Shown: positions 52,780 to 62,900, numbered from the stretch's first letter. The stretch is 64,000 bases of DNA from Alphaproteobacteria bacterium (GCA_026400735.1 JAPLOL010000138.1:1-64000); one strand, 5' to 3'. Notes: generated from the sequence alone by a model not told the origin. Translations and numbers: made by a program.

Positions 52780-54009
52780 CTAGCTGACCGGCGTACGTCC
52801 CAATCCCGGCGTCCAATCATAGAGCGGCCGCGTGCTGCCGTCATCGAAGCGAACGCCGTTCGCCGCAGTGATGAGGCCCGGCCGAGTCGGATCGCCGCGC
52901 ACCGAGAGCGCCGCTATGCCATGCACATTTGCCGGGATCACTTCGCCGGGGTCGCTGACGCCATTGCGATTTTCGTCGCGCCACAACGCCAGGCCGCCGA
53001 GCTCGCCGCCGGTGAGTTGGCCGTCGCGGTTGTCATCGAGCGCACGCAGCGCTTCGAAGCCGTCGCTCCAGAACACGCTCCACGTGCGTTGGCCGATCAG
53101 GTCGAAGCCTGAATTGATTTGGCCTCGCCATTCGGGGTCCCAGACCAACCACGCCGCATCGCTCGTCAGCCAGCCTTGTGCGCGCCGATCGCCTGTGCCG
53201 GCGAAATCAAATGCGACGGAGGAAGCTTCATCAACGAGGCGCGAGAACGGCACGTCGCGCATGGGCACCACGATAGGCGTGACGTAGACAATAGGCTGGC
53301 TCGCTTCGAGCCGCGTGCGCAGACGATCGACGCGTGCGCGATCAGTTCGCGATGTTGCGAGATGGCTTAAGTGCGCTGCGGCTTCGGTAAGAACCGCATG
53401 ATCTTCCCACTCAGAATGTTCACCGGCGAGGCGCGGTAGGCCTTTTTTTATGATGGTGCGTAGTTGACTGCGGGCTTGGCTGGTGCGGCCCAACCGATCG
53501 AGCACATAGGCGTAGCCTAAGCGCGCGCGCAGATTGTTCGGATCAGCGCGCAGCGCGCGTGAATAATGGTCACTCGCCGCGTTGAGACGCGCCAAGGCGC
53601 GCGCGCTTGGCGTCGCCGGACCAGCGACGCCCGGTATTTCGATGCGTGGTCCGAGTTGGAAGTTGAACGCGGCGCAGCGATCGTCTGGGCCGAACGCCTG
53701 CGGCGGCGACGGTTCGCCATAGCGGTTCGACGGCACTTCAGAGCAAAGAACGTTGCCCGCTTCGTCGAGCTGATGATTTTCGGTGATGTAGGTGAAGGGT
53801 CCGTCGTCCCGTGCGTAAGCAAGTAAGTTCAAGCGCCCGAGCGCGAGGTCGCGCTGTACCGGATCGATGCCGTCCATCGCCTGCACGTTTTCCAACGCAC
53901 GATCGATCGGTGCTTCGTAAATAATTTGCGGCGGTGGGAAATAGGGAATGGCGGAGGCAGTCGCCGCAGCAACCGTCCAAATCGCAATCGCCAGCATTTG
54001 CGCGCGCAT
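52780..54009 (-). CDS. exported TPR protein with EF-hand-like calcium loops
   Basis: 409 residues from ATG 54009 (AAGGGA six bases upstream); signal peptide AQMLAIAIWTVAAATASA. Residues about 150-190 contain a TPR-like unit (YSRALRADPNNLRARLGYAY, VLDRLGRTSQARSQL). Near 320-350 two consecutive EF-hand-type loops occur: DDNRDGQLTGGELGGL and DENRNGVSDPGEV, with Asp/Asn/Gly/Glu spacing suited to Ca2+. The rest has no family. It is probably a periplasmic or surface structural protein; function unknown. Confidence 0.8.
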   Translation of the reverse strand: MRAQMLAIAIWTVAAATASAIPYFPPPQIIYEAPIDRALENVQAMDGIDPVQRDLALGRLNLLAYARDDGPFTYITENHQLDEAGNVLCSEVPSNRYGEPSPPQAFGPDDRCAAFNFQLGPRIEIPGVAGPATPSARALARLNAASDHYSRALRADPNNLRARLGYAYVLDRLGRTSQARSQLRTIIKKGLPRLAGEHSEWEDHAVLTEAAAHLSHLATSRTDRARVDRLRTRLEASQPIVYVTPIVVPMRDVPFSRLVDEASSVAFDFAGTGDRRAQGWLTSDAAWLVWDPEWRGQINSGFDLIGQRTWSVFWSDGFEALRALDDNRDGQLTGGELGGLALWRDENRNGVSDPGEVIPANVHGIAALSVRGDPTRPGLITAANGVRFDDGSTRPLYDWTPGLGRTPVS

Positions 54010-54103
54010 GGAAGTCCCTTCTCCCAAACCCGCCCCTTGCACGAAGCATCCTGCGCCGCGTCGCAAGCGTCGTCTATGGCGAAATTTTCACAATCAGGAG
54101 ATT

Positions 54104-55024
54104 TTAGGGTTGCGGCTTTGGCGGATCGCGCACATCGCATTCGGGTCCGTTTGGATCGAACGGCGTGTCCGGCGCATGCGGGAGCACGCGTTCCGTGTAG
54201 TATTTCAGCTTACGGATGACGTTTGCGCTGTCGCCATTTGCGTGGTCCGGCGGAATGAGCGGGCCGAACGTTAACTTGTATGTCTTGCCCTGCTTATTGA
54301 GCAGTTCGTGAAACAGCGTGATGTCGCGCAGCTCAGCAGAGAACTTCGCAAACGTGTGAAACCAGAACGAGTAGGGGCCGCTCATGTGCACAGGCAGGAT
54401 CGGCAGCTCGTACTTGCGCGCTAGGGACGCCGCTGTCGGCATCCATTCGGGATCAAGCAATAATCCATCCCGCATTCGGGCGAGACGCCCTGCGGGGAAG
54501 ATCGCGAGCGGACGGTTTGCCGTGAACGCTTCGTCCGTCATCTTCAGCGTGACGCGCGTGCGTTCACGCGTACGCTTGGCGAGCACCCATTCGACAGGGA
54601 TCAACGTCTCGGTGAAGCGCGGGCAAACCCGCTCAGCGTCCGAGTTGGCGTAGAACAGAATATCGGGCCGCGCTTGCTTCACGGCATCATAGAGCGCGAT
54701 GCCGTCGGTGATGCCGGTGGGGTGGTTGCCAAGGATGATGAAAGCGCCGTCCTTCGGCAGGCGCTCAAGGCCGCTGACGTCGAGCTTCACCGAAAGGAGT
54801 TGCGCGATCGACTCAAGCGCATCGGCGCCGCTCATCGGCGCGATCATATCGGCCATGCGCACGGCTTTGTCGTAGTTCAGCACCGTGTAAAGCAGCGGAC
54901 GTAGGAGTGGCCACGCGGCGCCTGACGAAAGCTTGGGGGCACGCTCTTCAATAAGCACATCGACGATGTGCTTGGGCCGCGTGATCGCCCGGGTCTGATC
55001 AGTGGTGGCGACGGTGTCCGTCAT
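54104..55024 (-). CDS. 1-acyl-glycerol-phosphate-acyltransferase-like protein
   Basis: 306 residues. The PlsC motifs are IILGNHPTGITDGIALYDAV (an NHxxxxD acyl-transfer motif), a substrate-binding block IFPAGRLARMRDGLL (in place of FPEGTR), and LPILPVHMSGPYSFWF. It lacks a membrane anchor of clear strength. Relatives include haemolysin-like acyltransferases and ornithine-lipid enzymes such as OlsA. It probably acylates a lysolipid at the inner membrane. It is divergent from zapE, with about 100 bases between. Confidence 0.85.
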   Translation of the reverse strand: MTDTVATTDQTRAITRPKHIVDVLIEERAPKLSSGAAWPLLRPLLYTVLNYDKAVRMADMIAPMSGADALESIAQLLSVKLDVSGLERLPKDGAFIILGNHPTGITDGIALYDAVKQARPDILFYANSDAERVCPRFTETLIPVEWVLAKRTRERTRVTLKMTDEAFTANRPLAIFPAGRLARMRDGLLLDPEWMPTAASLARKYELPILPVHMSGPYSFWFHTFAKFSAELRDITLFHELLNKQGKTYKLTFGPLIPPDHANGDSANVIRKLKYYTERVLPHAPDTPFDPNGPECDVRDPPKPQP

Positions 55025-55128
55025 GGTTCCAGTCTACCTGCGACTCGAAAGGCGTGGCTATGGCTGTTGGGGCTTGCCTTCACCCGCTCCAGCAGGCTTT
55101 TTTGCGGCGCGATTCCACCGGAGATGCA

Positions 55129-56235
55129 ATGAGCTCGCTTTTGGCCGCGTATAGCCAACGCCTGGCCGACGGCCAACTTGCGCCTGACGACGATCAGGCG
55201 CGGGCGGCGGAGCGGTTGGAAGAGCTGGAAAAGGCCCTGGAGCGCTGGAAGCCGGGTGGCTGGCCGATCAGGGCGAAGCCTCCGCGCGGGCTCTATCTTT
55301 GGGGGCCGGTTGGGCGTGGCAAGTCGATGCTGCTCGATCTTTTTTTCGAAGCCGCGCCGGTGAAGAGGAAGCGCCGCGTGCACTTCCACGAATTTATGCT
55401 CTCGCAGCACGCGTTCATGCGCAAAGCGCGCGAGCGTGGGCATGGCCAAGATCAACTGATCGCAGATGCAGCCAAAGCGGTGGCGTCTGACGCTGCACTT
55501 CTTTGCTTCGACGAAATCCAAGTCACTGACATCGCTGATGCAATGATCTTAGGGCGGTTGTTCGAGCGACTTTTCGCCGATGACGTTGTGATCGTGGCGA
55601 CCTCAAACCGCCCGCCCGACGAACTCTATAAGAACGGCATCAACCGCCAGCTCTTCCTGCCATTCATCGATTTGCTGAAGCGGCAGCTCGACGTGGTGCA
55701 GATCGCCGGGCCGCAGGATTTCCGCCTGCGCCAACTGATGGCGGCGCCGATCTACTACGCGCCACTTGGTCCCGCTGCCGATGAGGCGATGGACAATGCT
55801 TGGAAGCGGCTCACCGCAAACGCTGCGCCGAACGCGGTTACGCTTGATGTTGGCGGCCGCGAGTTGCGCGTGCAGCGCCAAGCAGCAGGCGTTGCGCGCT
55901 TCAGGTTCGATGAGCTTTGCGCGCGCGCGTTAGGTGCGGCGGACTATCTGGAAATCGCCGAGCGCTTTCACACCGTCTTGCTGGAGAATATTCCGCGTCT
56001 TACGCCTTCGATGCGAGAGGAGGCCGCTCGTTTTCGTACGCTGATCGATGCGCTCTACGAGGCGAAGGTGAAGCTGGTCGCGTCGGCGGACGCGCAGCCG
56101 ATCGATTTGTATCCCGCCGGCGATCAGAGTTTTGAATTTGAGCGCACGGCGTCACGTCTCATGGAAATGCGCAGCGAAACCTATCTTGCGCTGCCGCGCC
56201 GCGATGCGGAGTGGAAGCAGGGCGTCGTGGATTGA
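55129..56235 (+). CDS. zapE: cell division protein ZapE (AFG1-like ATPase)
   Basis: 368 residues from ATG 55129 with GGAG seven to eight bases upstream. PRGLYLWGPVGRGKSMLLDL is the Walker A (59-66), followed by FFEAAPVKRKRRVHFHEFML, Walker B LLCFDEIQVTDIADAM, VIVATSNRPPDELYKNGINR and LFLPFIDLLK. ZapE/AFG1 proteins are AAA+ ATPases; in Escherichia coli ZapE binds FtsZ and affects Z-ring stability. Genes often near sdh/mdh in Alphaproteobacteria fit this neighbourhood. A terminator follows. Confidence 0.93.
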   Translation: MSSLLAAYSQRLADGQLAPDDDQARAAERLEELEKALERWKPGGWPIRAKPPRGLYLWGPVGRGKSMLLDLFFEAAPVKRKRRVHFHEFMLSQHAFMRKARERGHGQDQLIADAAKAVASDAALLCFDEIQVTDIADAMILGRLFERLFADDVVIVATSNRPPDELYKNGINRQLFLPFIDLLKRQLDVVQIAGPQDFRLRQLMAAPIYYAPLGPAADEAMDNAWKRLTANAAPNAVTLDVGGRELRVQRQAAGVARFRFDELCARALGAADYLEIAERFHTVLLENIPRLTPSMREEAARFRTLIDALYEAKVKLVASADAQPIDLYPAGDQSFEFERTASRLMEMRSETYLALPRRDAEWKQGVVD

Positions 56236-56243
56236 ACACAGCA

Positions 56244-56271
56244 AAAAGCGCGCCCTGACGGACGCGCTTTT
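56244..56271. terminator. bidirectional terminator between zapE and the DUF2171 gene
   Basis: AAAAGCGCG and CGCGCTTTT form a perfect 9-bp stem, including the A and T runs, around a 10-base loop. The hairpin is symmetrical, so it can end transcripts from both convergent genes. Confidence 0.8.
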
Positions 56272-56292
56272 GTTCGGATCGAAATCCTAGGC

Positions 56293-56526
56293 TTAGTGGC
56301 GCGTTTCGAGCGTCACTGCGACATCGGCGTTTGCCGACAAGCGAACCACGCCATTTGCCTCAATACCCGAGACGAGGCCGCCATCGATGTAATGGTGGTG
56401 GCCGTCCGGGGAATCCTTCTTCGCTAACTTGATGCGGTCGCCAGATACGTGATCGACGGTTCCCACGTGGATACCGTCGGCGCCGATAACTTCGGCGTGC
56501 TTTTGAACTTGGTCGAGATTGGTCAT
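56293..56526 (-). CDS. DUF2171-family small protein
   Basis: 77 residues from ATG 56526 (AGGAG seven bases upstream). DQVQKHAEVIGADGIHVGTV, DHVSGDRIKLAKKDSP, the triple-His loop DGHHHYIDGG and the strand end NADVAVTLETRH match DUF2171, a PRC-barrel-like small domain common beside stress genes. Cytosolic. Function unknown; a stress role is commonly supposed. It follows the HerA-like gene on the same strand order but after its own ribosome site. Confidence 0.85.
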   Translation of the reverse strand: MTNLDQVQKHAEVIGADGIHVGTVDHVSGDRIKLAKKDSPDGHHHYIDGGLVSGIEANGVVRLSANADVAVTLETRH

Positions 56527-56591
56527 GCGTAACTCCTGAAGATCAGGAGCAACGCTCAATTCCGCGAACGGTTGCCTGACGCGAGCCTTGT

Positions 56592-58130
56592 TTAGCGCCG
56601 CCGCCGCGAGGGTGTTCCGAGGATGCCGCGCATCAGCTCGCGCACGATGGTGTTGAACACTCCACTGGCGACGCGGCCGCCTTGACGCTCCAAAGGCGTG
56701 GTGCGTGAGCTGGAATTCCGCGTCGTGCGCGCGCGCGTTGTTCCACCGCCTGTCGAGCGCGTGCGTGACGCCTTCGCGGCTTCCTTGTCCCGCGCTTCTT
56801 GCGCTTCTTCGCGCTCCTCGGCTGCGGCCAAATCTGCAGCGCGCTTGCCGAGAATCTCGTGAGCACTGACTCGATCGACGGCCTTTTCGTAAACCCGCCC
56901 GGCAGTATTGGCCTTCATCAGCGCCTCGCGTTGCGCCGGCAGGATCGGGCCGACTTGGCTGTTCGGCGCACGAACCTTGGTGCGCGCGACGGGCGTCGGC
57001 GCGCCCTTGGCGTCGAGCGTCGAGACCAACGCTTCGCCGACGTTGAGTTCCTGGATTTCCTTGGCCACATCGACGTTCTCATTGGCGCGGAACGATTGCG
57101 CTGCGGCACGCACCGCCTTTTGATCGGTGGGCGTGTAGGCACGCAGCGCGTGCTGGAAGCGGTTGCCGAGCTGGGCGAGCACTGTTTCGGGAATGTCCGC
57201 CGGCGATTGCGTGACGAAATAGATGCCAACGCCCTTCGAGCGGATCAGGCGCACGACCTGCTCGACCTTGTTGATCAGCTCTTTCGGCGCGTCGCGGAAG
57301 AGGAGGTGAGCTTCATCGAAGAAGAAGACGAGCTTTGGCTTATCCAAGTCGCCGACTTCCGGAAGCTGTTCCCAAAGCTCGCTCATCAGCCAGAGCAGAA
57401 ACGCCGAATAGAGCCGCGGGCTCTGAACCAGGCGTTCGGACGCGAGCACGTTGATCGTGCCTTTGCCATCCGGGCGCGTGCGGGTGAGTTCTTCGAGCTT
57501 GAAAGCGGGTTCACCGAAGAAGCGGTCGGCGCCATCCATTTCCAGCTGCAACACTTTTCGTTGGAGCGCCGCGATCGATTGCGGGGTGACAAGCCCGTAC
57601 TTCTTGCCGATGTCGTCGGAATTGTCCGACAAATAGGTCAGCAGGGCGCGCAGATCGTTGAGATCCAGCAGCAAGCCTTCGTTCTTCCCCTCGTTGAGCC
57701 AATCGTCGGCCAAACGAAACGCGATGGTCAGCGCGCCTTCTTGAGCGTCTGTCGCCTCAAGCACGCGGCCCATAAGCACCGGACCCATTTCCGTGACGGT
57801 CGTGCGCACTGGGTGGCCGAGTTCGCCATAAACGTCCCAGAACACGGCAGGCTGCGCTTCAGGCGTCAGCGGCATGTTGATTTCGGCGGCGCGGGCGGTC
57901 GCCCAGGCCGGCGGCGGATCGCCCGGCGCGGCGCAGCCGGAGAGGTCGCCTTTGATGTCGGCGGCAAAAACGTTGACGCCCTCGCGTGCGAACGCTTCAG
58001 CGAGCACCTGGAGCGTCACCGTTTTGCCGGTGCCGGTTGCGCCCGCGATCAGGCCGTGGCGGTTAGCCCGCTTCAGCGCGAGACTCTGGACGCCTTCCGG
58101 CGCCAGGCCAATGTCGATCGTTTCCGCCAT
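56592..58130 (-). CDS. DUF853-family HerA-like ATPase
   Basis: 512 residues from ATG 58130, with GGAG nine bases upstream; upstream in-frame sequence is untranslated leader. RHGLIAGATGTGKTVTLQVL is the Walker A (30-37), DIKGDLSG follows, and Walker B is KLVFFFDEAHLLFRDAPKEL. YFVTQSPADIPETVLAQLGN and RFQHALRAYTPTDQKAVRAA complete the YjgR/DUF853 pattern. The C-terminal 100 residues are charged (EEREEAQEARDKEAAKASR) and low-complexity. A hexameric DNA-translocase or helicase role is expected for the family but is not proven. Confidence 0.9.
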   Translation of the reverse strand: MAETIDIGLAPEGVQSLALKRANRHGLIAGATGTGKTVTLQVLAEAFAREGVNVFAADIKGDLSGCAAPGDPPPAWATARAAEINMPLTPEAQPAVFWDVYGELGHPVRTTVTEMGPVLMGRVLEATDAQEGALTIAFRLADDWLNEGKNEGLLLDLNDLRALLTYLSDNSDDIGKKYGLVTPQSIAALQRKVLQLEMDGADRFFGEPAFKLEELTRTRPDGKGTINVLASERLVQSPRLYSAFLLWLMSELWEQLPEVGDLDKPKLVFFFDEAHLLFRDAPKELINKVEQVVRLIRSKGVGIYFVTQSPADIPETVLAQLGNRFQHALRAYTPTDQKAVRAAAQSFRANENVDVAKEIQELNVGEALVSTLDAKGAPTPVARTKVRAPNSQVGPILPAQREALMKANTAGRVYEKAVDRVSAHEILGKRAADLAAAEEREEAQEARDKEAAKASRTRSTGGGTTRARTTRNSSSRTTPLERQGGRVASGVFNTIVRELMRGILGTPSRRRR

Positions 58131-58227
58131 TTCTTGCGACTCCTGCTTCGCCAACAGCTTGGCGCAACGGGCCTTTCCGGCCAAGGCGGGCCTTGCGCCG
58201 CAGGGCCACGCAAAGCAAGAGGGCGTC

Positions 58228-59310
58228 ATGGCCAGTCTGGAAATTTCGCAGCGCGGCGCGCTTTGGATCGTCGCCACCGGTGTGATCGCCGCTGGGCTCT
58301 TCTTCCTGCGCGAGCCGCTAACGCAGTTCGCTATGGCAATGATCTTGTGGCTCGCCATCGATGGCCTCTCGGACTCGATCGACAAGCGTGTGCCGTTCCT
58401 GCCGCGCTGGCTGGCGCTGCCCGTAGCGCTGATTCTGGTGCTCAGCCTGATCGCGCTCATCGGCTTTGTGGTGATCGACAACGTCGCTCACATCATGGGC
58501 GACATGAACAATTACGAGTTTCGGCTCAACCAAGTGATCAATCAGGCGCACACTGCGCTTGGCGCCCCGGGCGTCCCGCCCACCGTTCGCGATCTGGTGG
58601 CGCAAGCCAACCCGAACAATCGCCTCGCCGCCGAGATTGGCGGCAGCCTGCAGAACTTCGCCTCCGCGGCGACGTTCACGTTGATCTATTTGGCTTTCCT
58701 GTTTCCGGCCTCCGCGGTGATGAAGGACAAATTGGATTTCATCTTCCGGAGCAAAGCTCAGCGCGATGGCGCTTGCGAAGTGCTCGCGCGCATTCGGGCG
58801 TCGATGGAGAGCTATTTGTGGGTCCAGACGGTGATGAGCCTCATCATCACGGCGCTCACCTACGCCACGCTAAAGATTATCGGTCTTGAGCACGCCCTGT
58901 TCTGGTCGTTCCTGATATTCTTTCTCAACTACATCCCAACCATCGGCTCGATCGCCGCTGTAGCGCTCACCACAGCCGTTGCGCTTGTGCAATTTCCCAC
59001 GCTCGGTCCTGTTGCTGCGGTGTTTGCGGGCGTCGGCGCGTGGCAATTCGTCATCGGCAACTTCATTCAGCCGCGCATGACAGGAGATTCATTGAACCTC
59101 TCCGCCGTCGTTGTGTTGCTTGCATTGTCGATCTGGGGCCTCGTTTGGGGCATCGTTGGCGCGTTTCTCGCCGCGCCCATGACAGTCATGATCATGATTG
59201 TATTGGGGCAATTTCCATCGACGCGATGGATCGCAATCTTGCTCTCGGCCGATGGCAAACCTACACCCGAAACGAAGCGCGTGAGTAAGTCCGAAGCCGG
59301 ACCAAATTGA
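58228..59310 (+). CDS. AI-2E-family transporter
   Basis: 360 residues from ATG 58228 (AAGAGGG just upstream). About eight membrane segments are arranged as in the family: two near the N-terminus (ALWIVATGVIAAGLFFLREP), a soluble periplasmic insert (about 90-150), then SLIITALTYATLKIIGLEHA, LIFFLNYIPTIGSIAAVALT, and NFIQPRMTGDSLNLSAVVVL, which holds the diagnostic P-R-M/L-x-G-x-S-L-N-L. Members export autoinducer-2, or act as Na+/H+ antiporters or permeases; the substrate here is unknown. It is divergent from the DUF853 gene. Confidence 0.92.
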   Translation: MASLEISQRGALWIVATGVIAAGLFFLREPLTQFAMAMILWLAIDGLSDSIDKRVPFLPRWLALPVALILVLSLIALIGFVVIDNVAHIMGDMNNYEFRLNQVINQAHTALGAPGVPPTVRDLVAQANPNNRLAAEIGGSLQNFASAATFTLIYLAFLFPASAVMKDKLDFIFRSKAQRDGACEVLARIRASMESYLWVQTVMSLIITALTYATLKIIGLEHALFWSFLIFFLNYIPTIGSIAAVALTTAVALVQFPTLGPVAAVFAGVGAWQFVIGNFIQPRMTGDSLNLSAVVVLLALSIWGLVWGIVGAFLAAPMTVMIMIVLGQFPSTRWIAILLSADGKPTPETKRVSKSEAGPN

Positions 59311-59592
59311 TGTTGCGAATCGACTACGAACATGTATTGGTGATGTGAAGAACGTCGCCGGGGCTAGGGGCGTTTTGCAAAACGCAACTCTAGTTTCGCA
59401 CCCGTCTCGGCGCGCTCTCGAACGTCAGTTTTGACGTGTCGATCAACGCGCGTGGGCTCATGGGGGGCTTCATCTAGCGTCGAGCGGCCGTCTCATCGAA
59501 ACAGGCCTCCGCGTGCGTCCCCCACCCAGCCTGCTGCGAGGCCTGCAGGCGCCGTCGGACAGCTTGTCCCCGTTCGACGGCGCCGCCAATTT
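59311..59592. other. intergenic region with a 16-bp perfect palindrome
   Basis: No gene is seen in these 280 bases between two convergent-facing units. The notable element is GCGTTTTGCAAAACGC at 59370-59385, a perfect palindrome resembling a dimeric-regulator operator. No obvious promoter elements or intrinsic terminator were picked out. Confidence 0.45.
59370..59385. promoter_or_regulatory. 16-bp perfect palindrome, operator candidate
   Basis: GCGTTTTGCAAAACGC reads the same on both strands, with a central GC as in LacI/GalR-type operators. It lies 60 bases after the AI-2E transporter stop and about 600 bases before the glutamate dehydrogenase gene. No cognate regulator is identified in the window. 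Confidence 0.4.
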
Positions 59593-59889
59593 CTAGATAT
59601 CCAAGAACTGAATCTGCTTTTCGTGTGCGGATGTACCGACCGCGCGCGATTTTGGCCTGTGATCAGCGAGGCGGATCACGTTGTCAGGTGGATTGTTCAA
59701 AGCCGGGTAGCGGAGGTCAGCGCTGAGTGCGTCAGCCGCTTCAATCAGCTGCCGCAACCGGCGACGGTCCGCGGCGGACTGCACTTCCGTGCGCAGCTGC
59801 TGGCGCGCCCAGCGCGAAACGACGGAGAGGTATTCTCTGACAAACATCGCGAGACAAACGTCACAAACGGCGCCCGCGTTCCCGGCCAT
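59593..59889 (-). CDS. small hypothetical protein, divergent from glutamate dehydrogenase
   Basis: About 98 residues from ATG 59889; upstream starts (GTG 59931, ATG 59985) are possible, and AGGAG near 59917 could serve an intermediate GTG. The sequence AGNAGAVCDVCLAMFVREYL, RRRLRQLIEAADALSADL, NPPDNVIRLADHRPK looks like a compact helical protein with one C-x-x-C. Third codon positions are strongly G/C, as in real genes here, and the plus-strand alternative is not. Function unknown. Confidence 0.5.
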   Translation of the reverse strand: MAGNAGAVCDVCLAMFVREYLSVVSRWARQQLRTEVQSAADRRRLRQLIEAADALSADLRYPALNNPPDNVIRLADHRPKSRAVGTSAHEKQIQFLDI

Positions 59890-59996
59890 GCGCCGATGCA
59901 CAGCTCGGACCCGCTCCTGAGACAAAATCACGGCGTTCCGGCGGTTACAGTTGACGCCGGGGCGAGTAGGTTCGCGCCAAAACAAGGAAACGCCCT

Positions 59997-62900
59997 ATGG
60001 ACGCTGGGACTGCGCGCCAGGAACTGCCTAAAACTGCTGACCAATTTGTCGATCAGGCGGTGAAAGGGCCTTGGCCTGCGTTCCGGGCGAACGGCGTTAT
60101 CGACGCCAGCGCCGAGATGTTTTTGAGGGGTCTCTATGAAGACGCCTCCGACGACGAACTCGGCGACTTGTCGGTCGAAGACTTTGCAGCGCTCGCCCAT
60201 GATTTCTGGATTTGGCGCGCCGAACGCGAGTGCGAAGTTCAGTGCATCCGCATCCGTCGTGGCATTGGCGTCGGCGGCAAGCAGCTCGACCGCGACGTAC
60301 TAGAAGTCGCCGGCCCCGACATGCCGTTCCTCGTGGACTCAGTCATGGGCGAACTGGCCGACCAGGGCATTGCGTCGCTCGCCATGTTTCACCCGGTGGC
60401 GCCATCGGCGAAGGGGACAGGGCGCGACTCGCTCATTCAAATTCACGTCCCTCGACTGTCCGCGCAAAAGAGCAAGGAGTTGGTCGATGGCGTGCGTGCG
60501 TCGCTATCGGACGTGCGTGAATCAGTTGGCGACTTTCAGGCAATGCGCAAGCGCATGCTCGATTGCGCCGATGAACTTGAGAAAGCCAAGTCCAACGCCG
60601 CGCCGAGCGATGTAGTCGAGGCCGTGGCGTTGTTGCGTTGGCTCGCGGCCGACAAGTTCACGTTCCTCGGCGCGCGCGACTATCAATATGTGCGCGATGC
60701 TAAGGGCGCCTTCACGCCGCACGAGCCGGATATCATCGACAATTCCTGCCTCGGTGTGCTGCGTGACGTAGATCGCTACGTGCTGCGCACGTCCGCTGAA
60801 CCGATGGTGCTGACGCCAGAGTTGAAGCGTCTGGTGGCCGAACCGACCCCGCTCATCGTTGCAAAGTCGACGCTGCGCGCGCGCGTACACCGTCGCGCCA
60901 CCGCCGACTATATCGGCGTAAAGCGCTACAACGACCAAGGCGAAGTGATCGGCGAGATACGTTTCGTAGGCCTCTTCACCAGCGAAAGCTTCACCGAGCC
61001 GACGCGCAACATTCCAGTGCTGCGCAAGAAGGCCGAATGGGTGATGAACCAAGCTGGCTTTGCGCCGGGCGGTCACAACGCCAAGACGCTGCGCAAGATC
61101 ATCGAATATTATCCGCGCGAAGAACTGTGGCAGGTCACGCGCGAGGAGTTGCTGGAAACGGCGCGCGGCGTTCTGCACTTGTTGGATCGTCCGCGTGCGC
61201 GTGTGTTCGCGCGCCGCGACCGCTTCAACCGCTTCGTGACTGCGCTCGTCTACATCCCGAAGGATCGCTACGACACCGACGTTCGCGTTGCCGCTGGCAA
61301 TCTGATCGCGCAAGCGTACGGCGGGGAAGTCGAGAGCTTCCAGCCGCAACTCGGCGAAGGGCAGCTTGCCCGCGTGCTGTTCGTCATTGGCGACATCGAT
61401 AAAACGCGCCCTGATCCGAACCTCCACAAGCTCGATCTCGATCTCGCTGCGCTCACGCGCACTTGGGATGACGACTTTGCACAATCACTGATGCGTTCGG
61501 AGCGCTTTGACACCGGCGCCCGCGAAGAAGTCTCGTCGCGTTTCAACGACGCGTTCACCGCGGCCTATCGCGAGCGTTACTCAATCGACGAGGCGTTGAT
61601 CGACACCGCCGAAATCATGAGCGCACGCGATGACGAAACCATCCGCGCACGCGCCTACCGTCGCCCTGGCGACGCCGAAAACATCATGCGCTGCAAGTTC
61701 TACGCGCGCGGCGATGTTCTGGCGCTCTCGGCAACGGTCCCGATCCTTGAGAACATGGGTCTGTTCGTCGATTCCGAAGTGAACTTCGAACTTCAGCTAC
61801 AACCTGGTGCGTTCCACACCGCACAGCGCATCCATGTTCACGACATTGAATGCCGCTCAGCCGATGGCAAGCCGATCGATCTCGAGCGCGCCGGTGAGCT
61901 GTTCGAGCAAGCCTTCGCCGCTGTCTGGACCGGCAAGGCGGAAAGCGATGGCTTCAACAAGCTCATCCTTGCGCTGCCATGCTCATGGCGCGAAGCGGCT
62001 TTGATCCGCGCGCTCGCACGCTACCGCCAGCAAACCGGCCTCGATCCGACGCAAGCTATGCAAGAGCAGGCGCTCGCGAACAATACAAAGATCGCCGCGC
62101 TCATCCTCGCGTTCTTCAAAGCGCGTTTCGATCCGCATCTCCCGGAAACGATGGACACGCGCGTTGCGCGCTCCTCGAAGCTCGAATTCATGATCGAGTC
62201 CAAGCTCACTGAAGTCGTGAGCCTCGATGAAGACCGTGCGTTGCGTCGCATCTCACAGCTCGTGAAAGCTATCCGCCGCACGAACTATTATCAGCTTGGC
62301 GAGGACGACCAGCCGAAGTCCTACATGTCTTTCAAGATCGACTCGAACGCCGTGGCGGAATTGCCGGCGCCAAAGCCGTACCGCGAAATCTGGGTGGCGA
62401 GCCCGCAAGTCGAAGGCGTGCACTTGCGCTTCGGGCCAGTCGCGCGCGGGGGCCTGCGTTGGTCTGATCGCCGCGATGACTTCCGTACCGAGGTGCTGGA
62501 CCTGGTCAAAGCGCAGCAGGTCAAGAACGCCATCATCGTGCCGGTCGGCGCGAAGGGCGGCTTTTTTGCGAAGCGCTTGCCCGCGCGCGGCGCGCCTGGA
62601 TTCCAGGAAGCTGGCGTCGAGGCTTACAAAACCTTCCTGCGCGGATTGCTCGACATCACTGACAACATCAAAGGTGATCTCATCGTACCGCCGCGCGATG
62701 TCATTCGCTGGGATGATGACGATCCGTATCTCGTCGTCGCCGCCGACAAGGGCACGGCGACGTTCTCTGACATCGCCAACGGCATCAGCGCCGAATACGG
62801 CCACTGGCTGGGCGATGCGTTCGCGTCCGGCGGCTCGGTTGGTTACGACCACAAAGCCATGGGCATCACCGCCAAGGGCGCGTGGGAAGCGGTGAAGCGC

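Noticed and set aside
56799-58889. 696-codon plus-strand frame opposite the DUF853 ATPase gene
   Set aside because: It is antisense to a gene with full Walker motifs and overlaps the AI-2E transporter; its length is an effect of high GC in the complementary codon positions.
59431-60063. 210-codon plus-strand frame running into the gdhZ start
   Set aside because: It overlaps the glutamate dehydrogenase N-terminus in a wrong frame and is opposite a better-looking small minus-strand gene.
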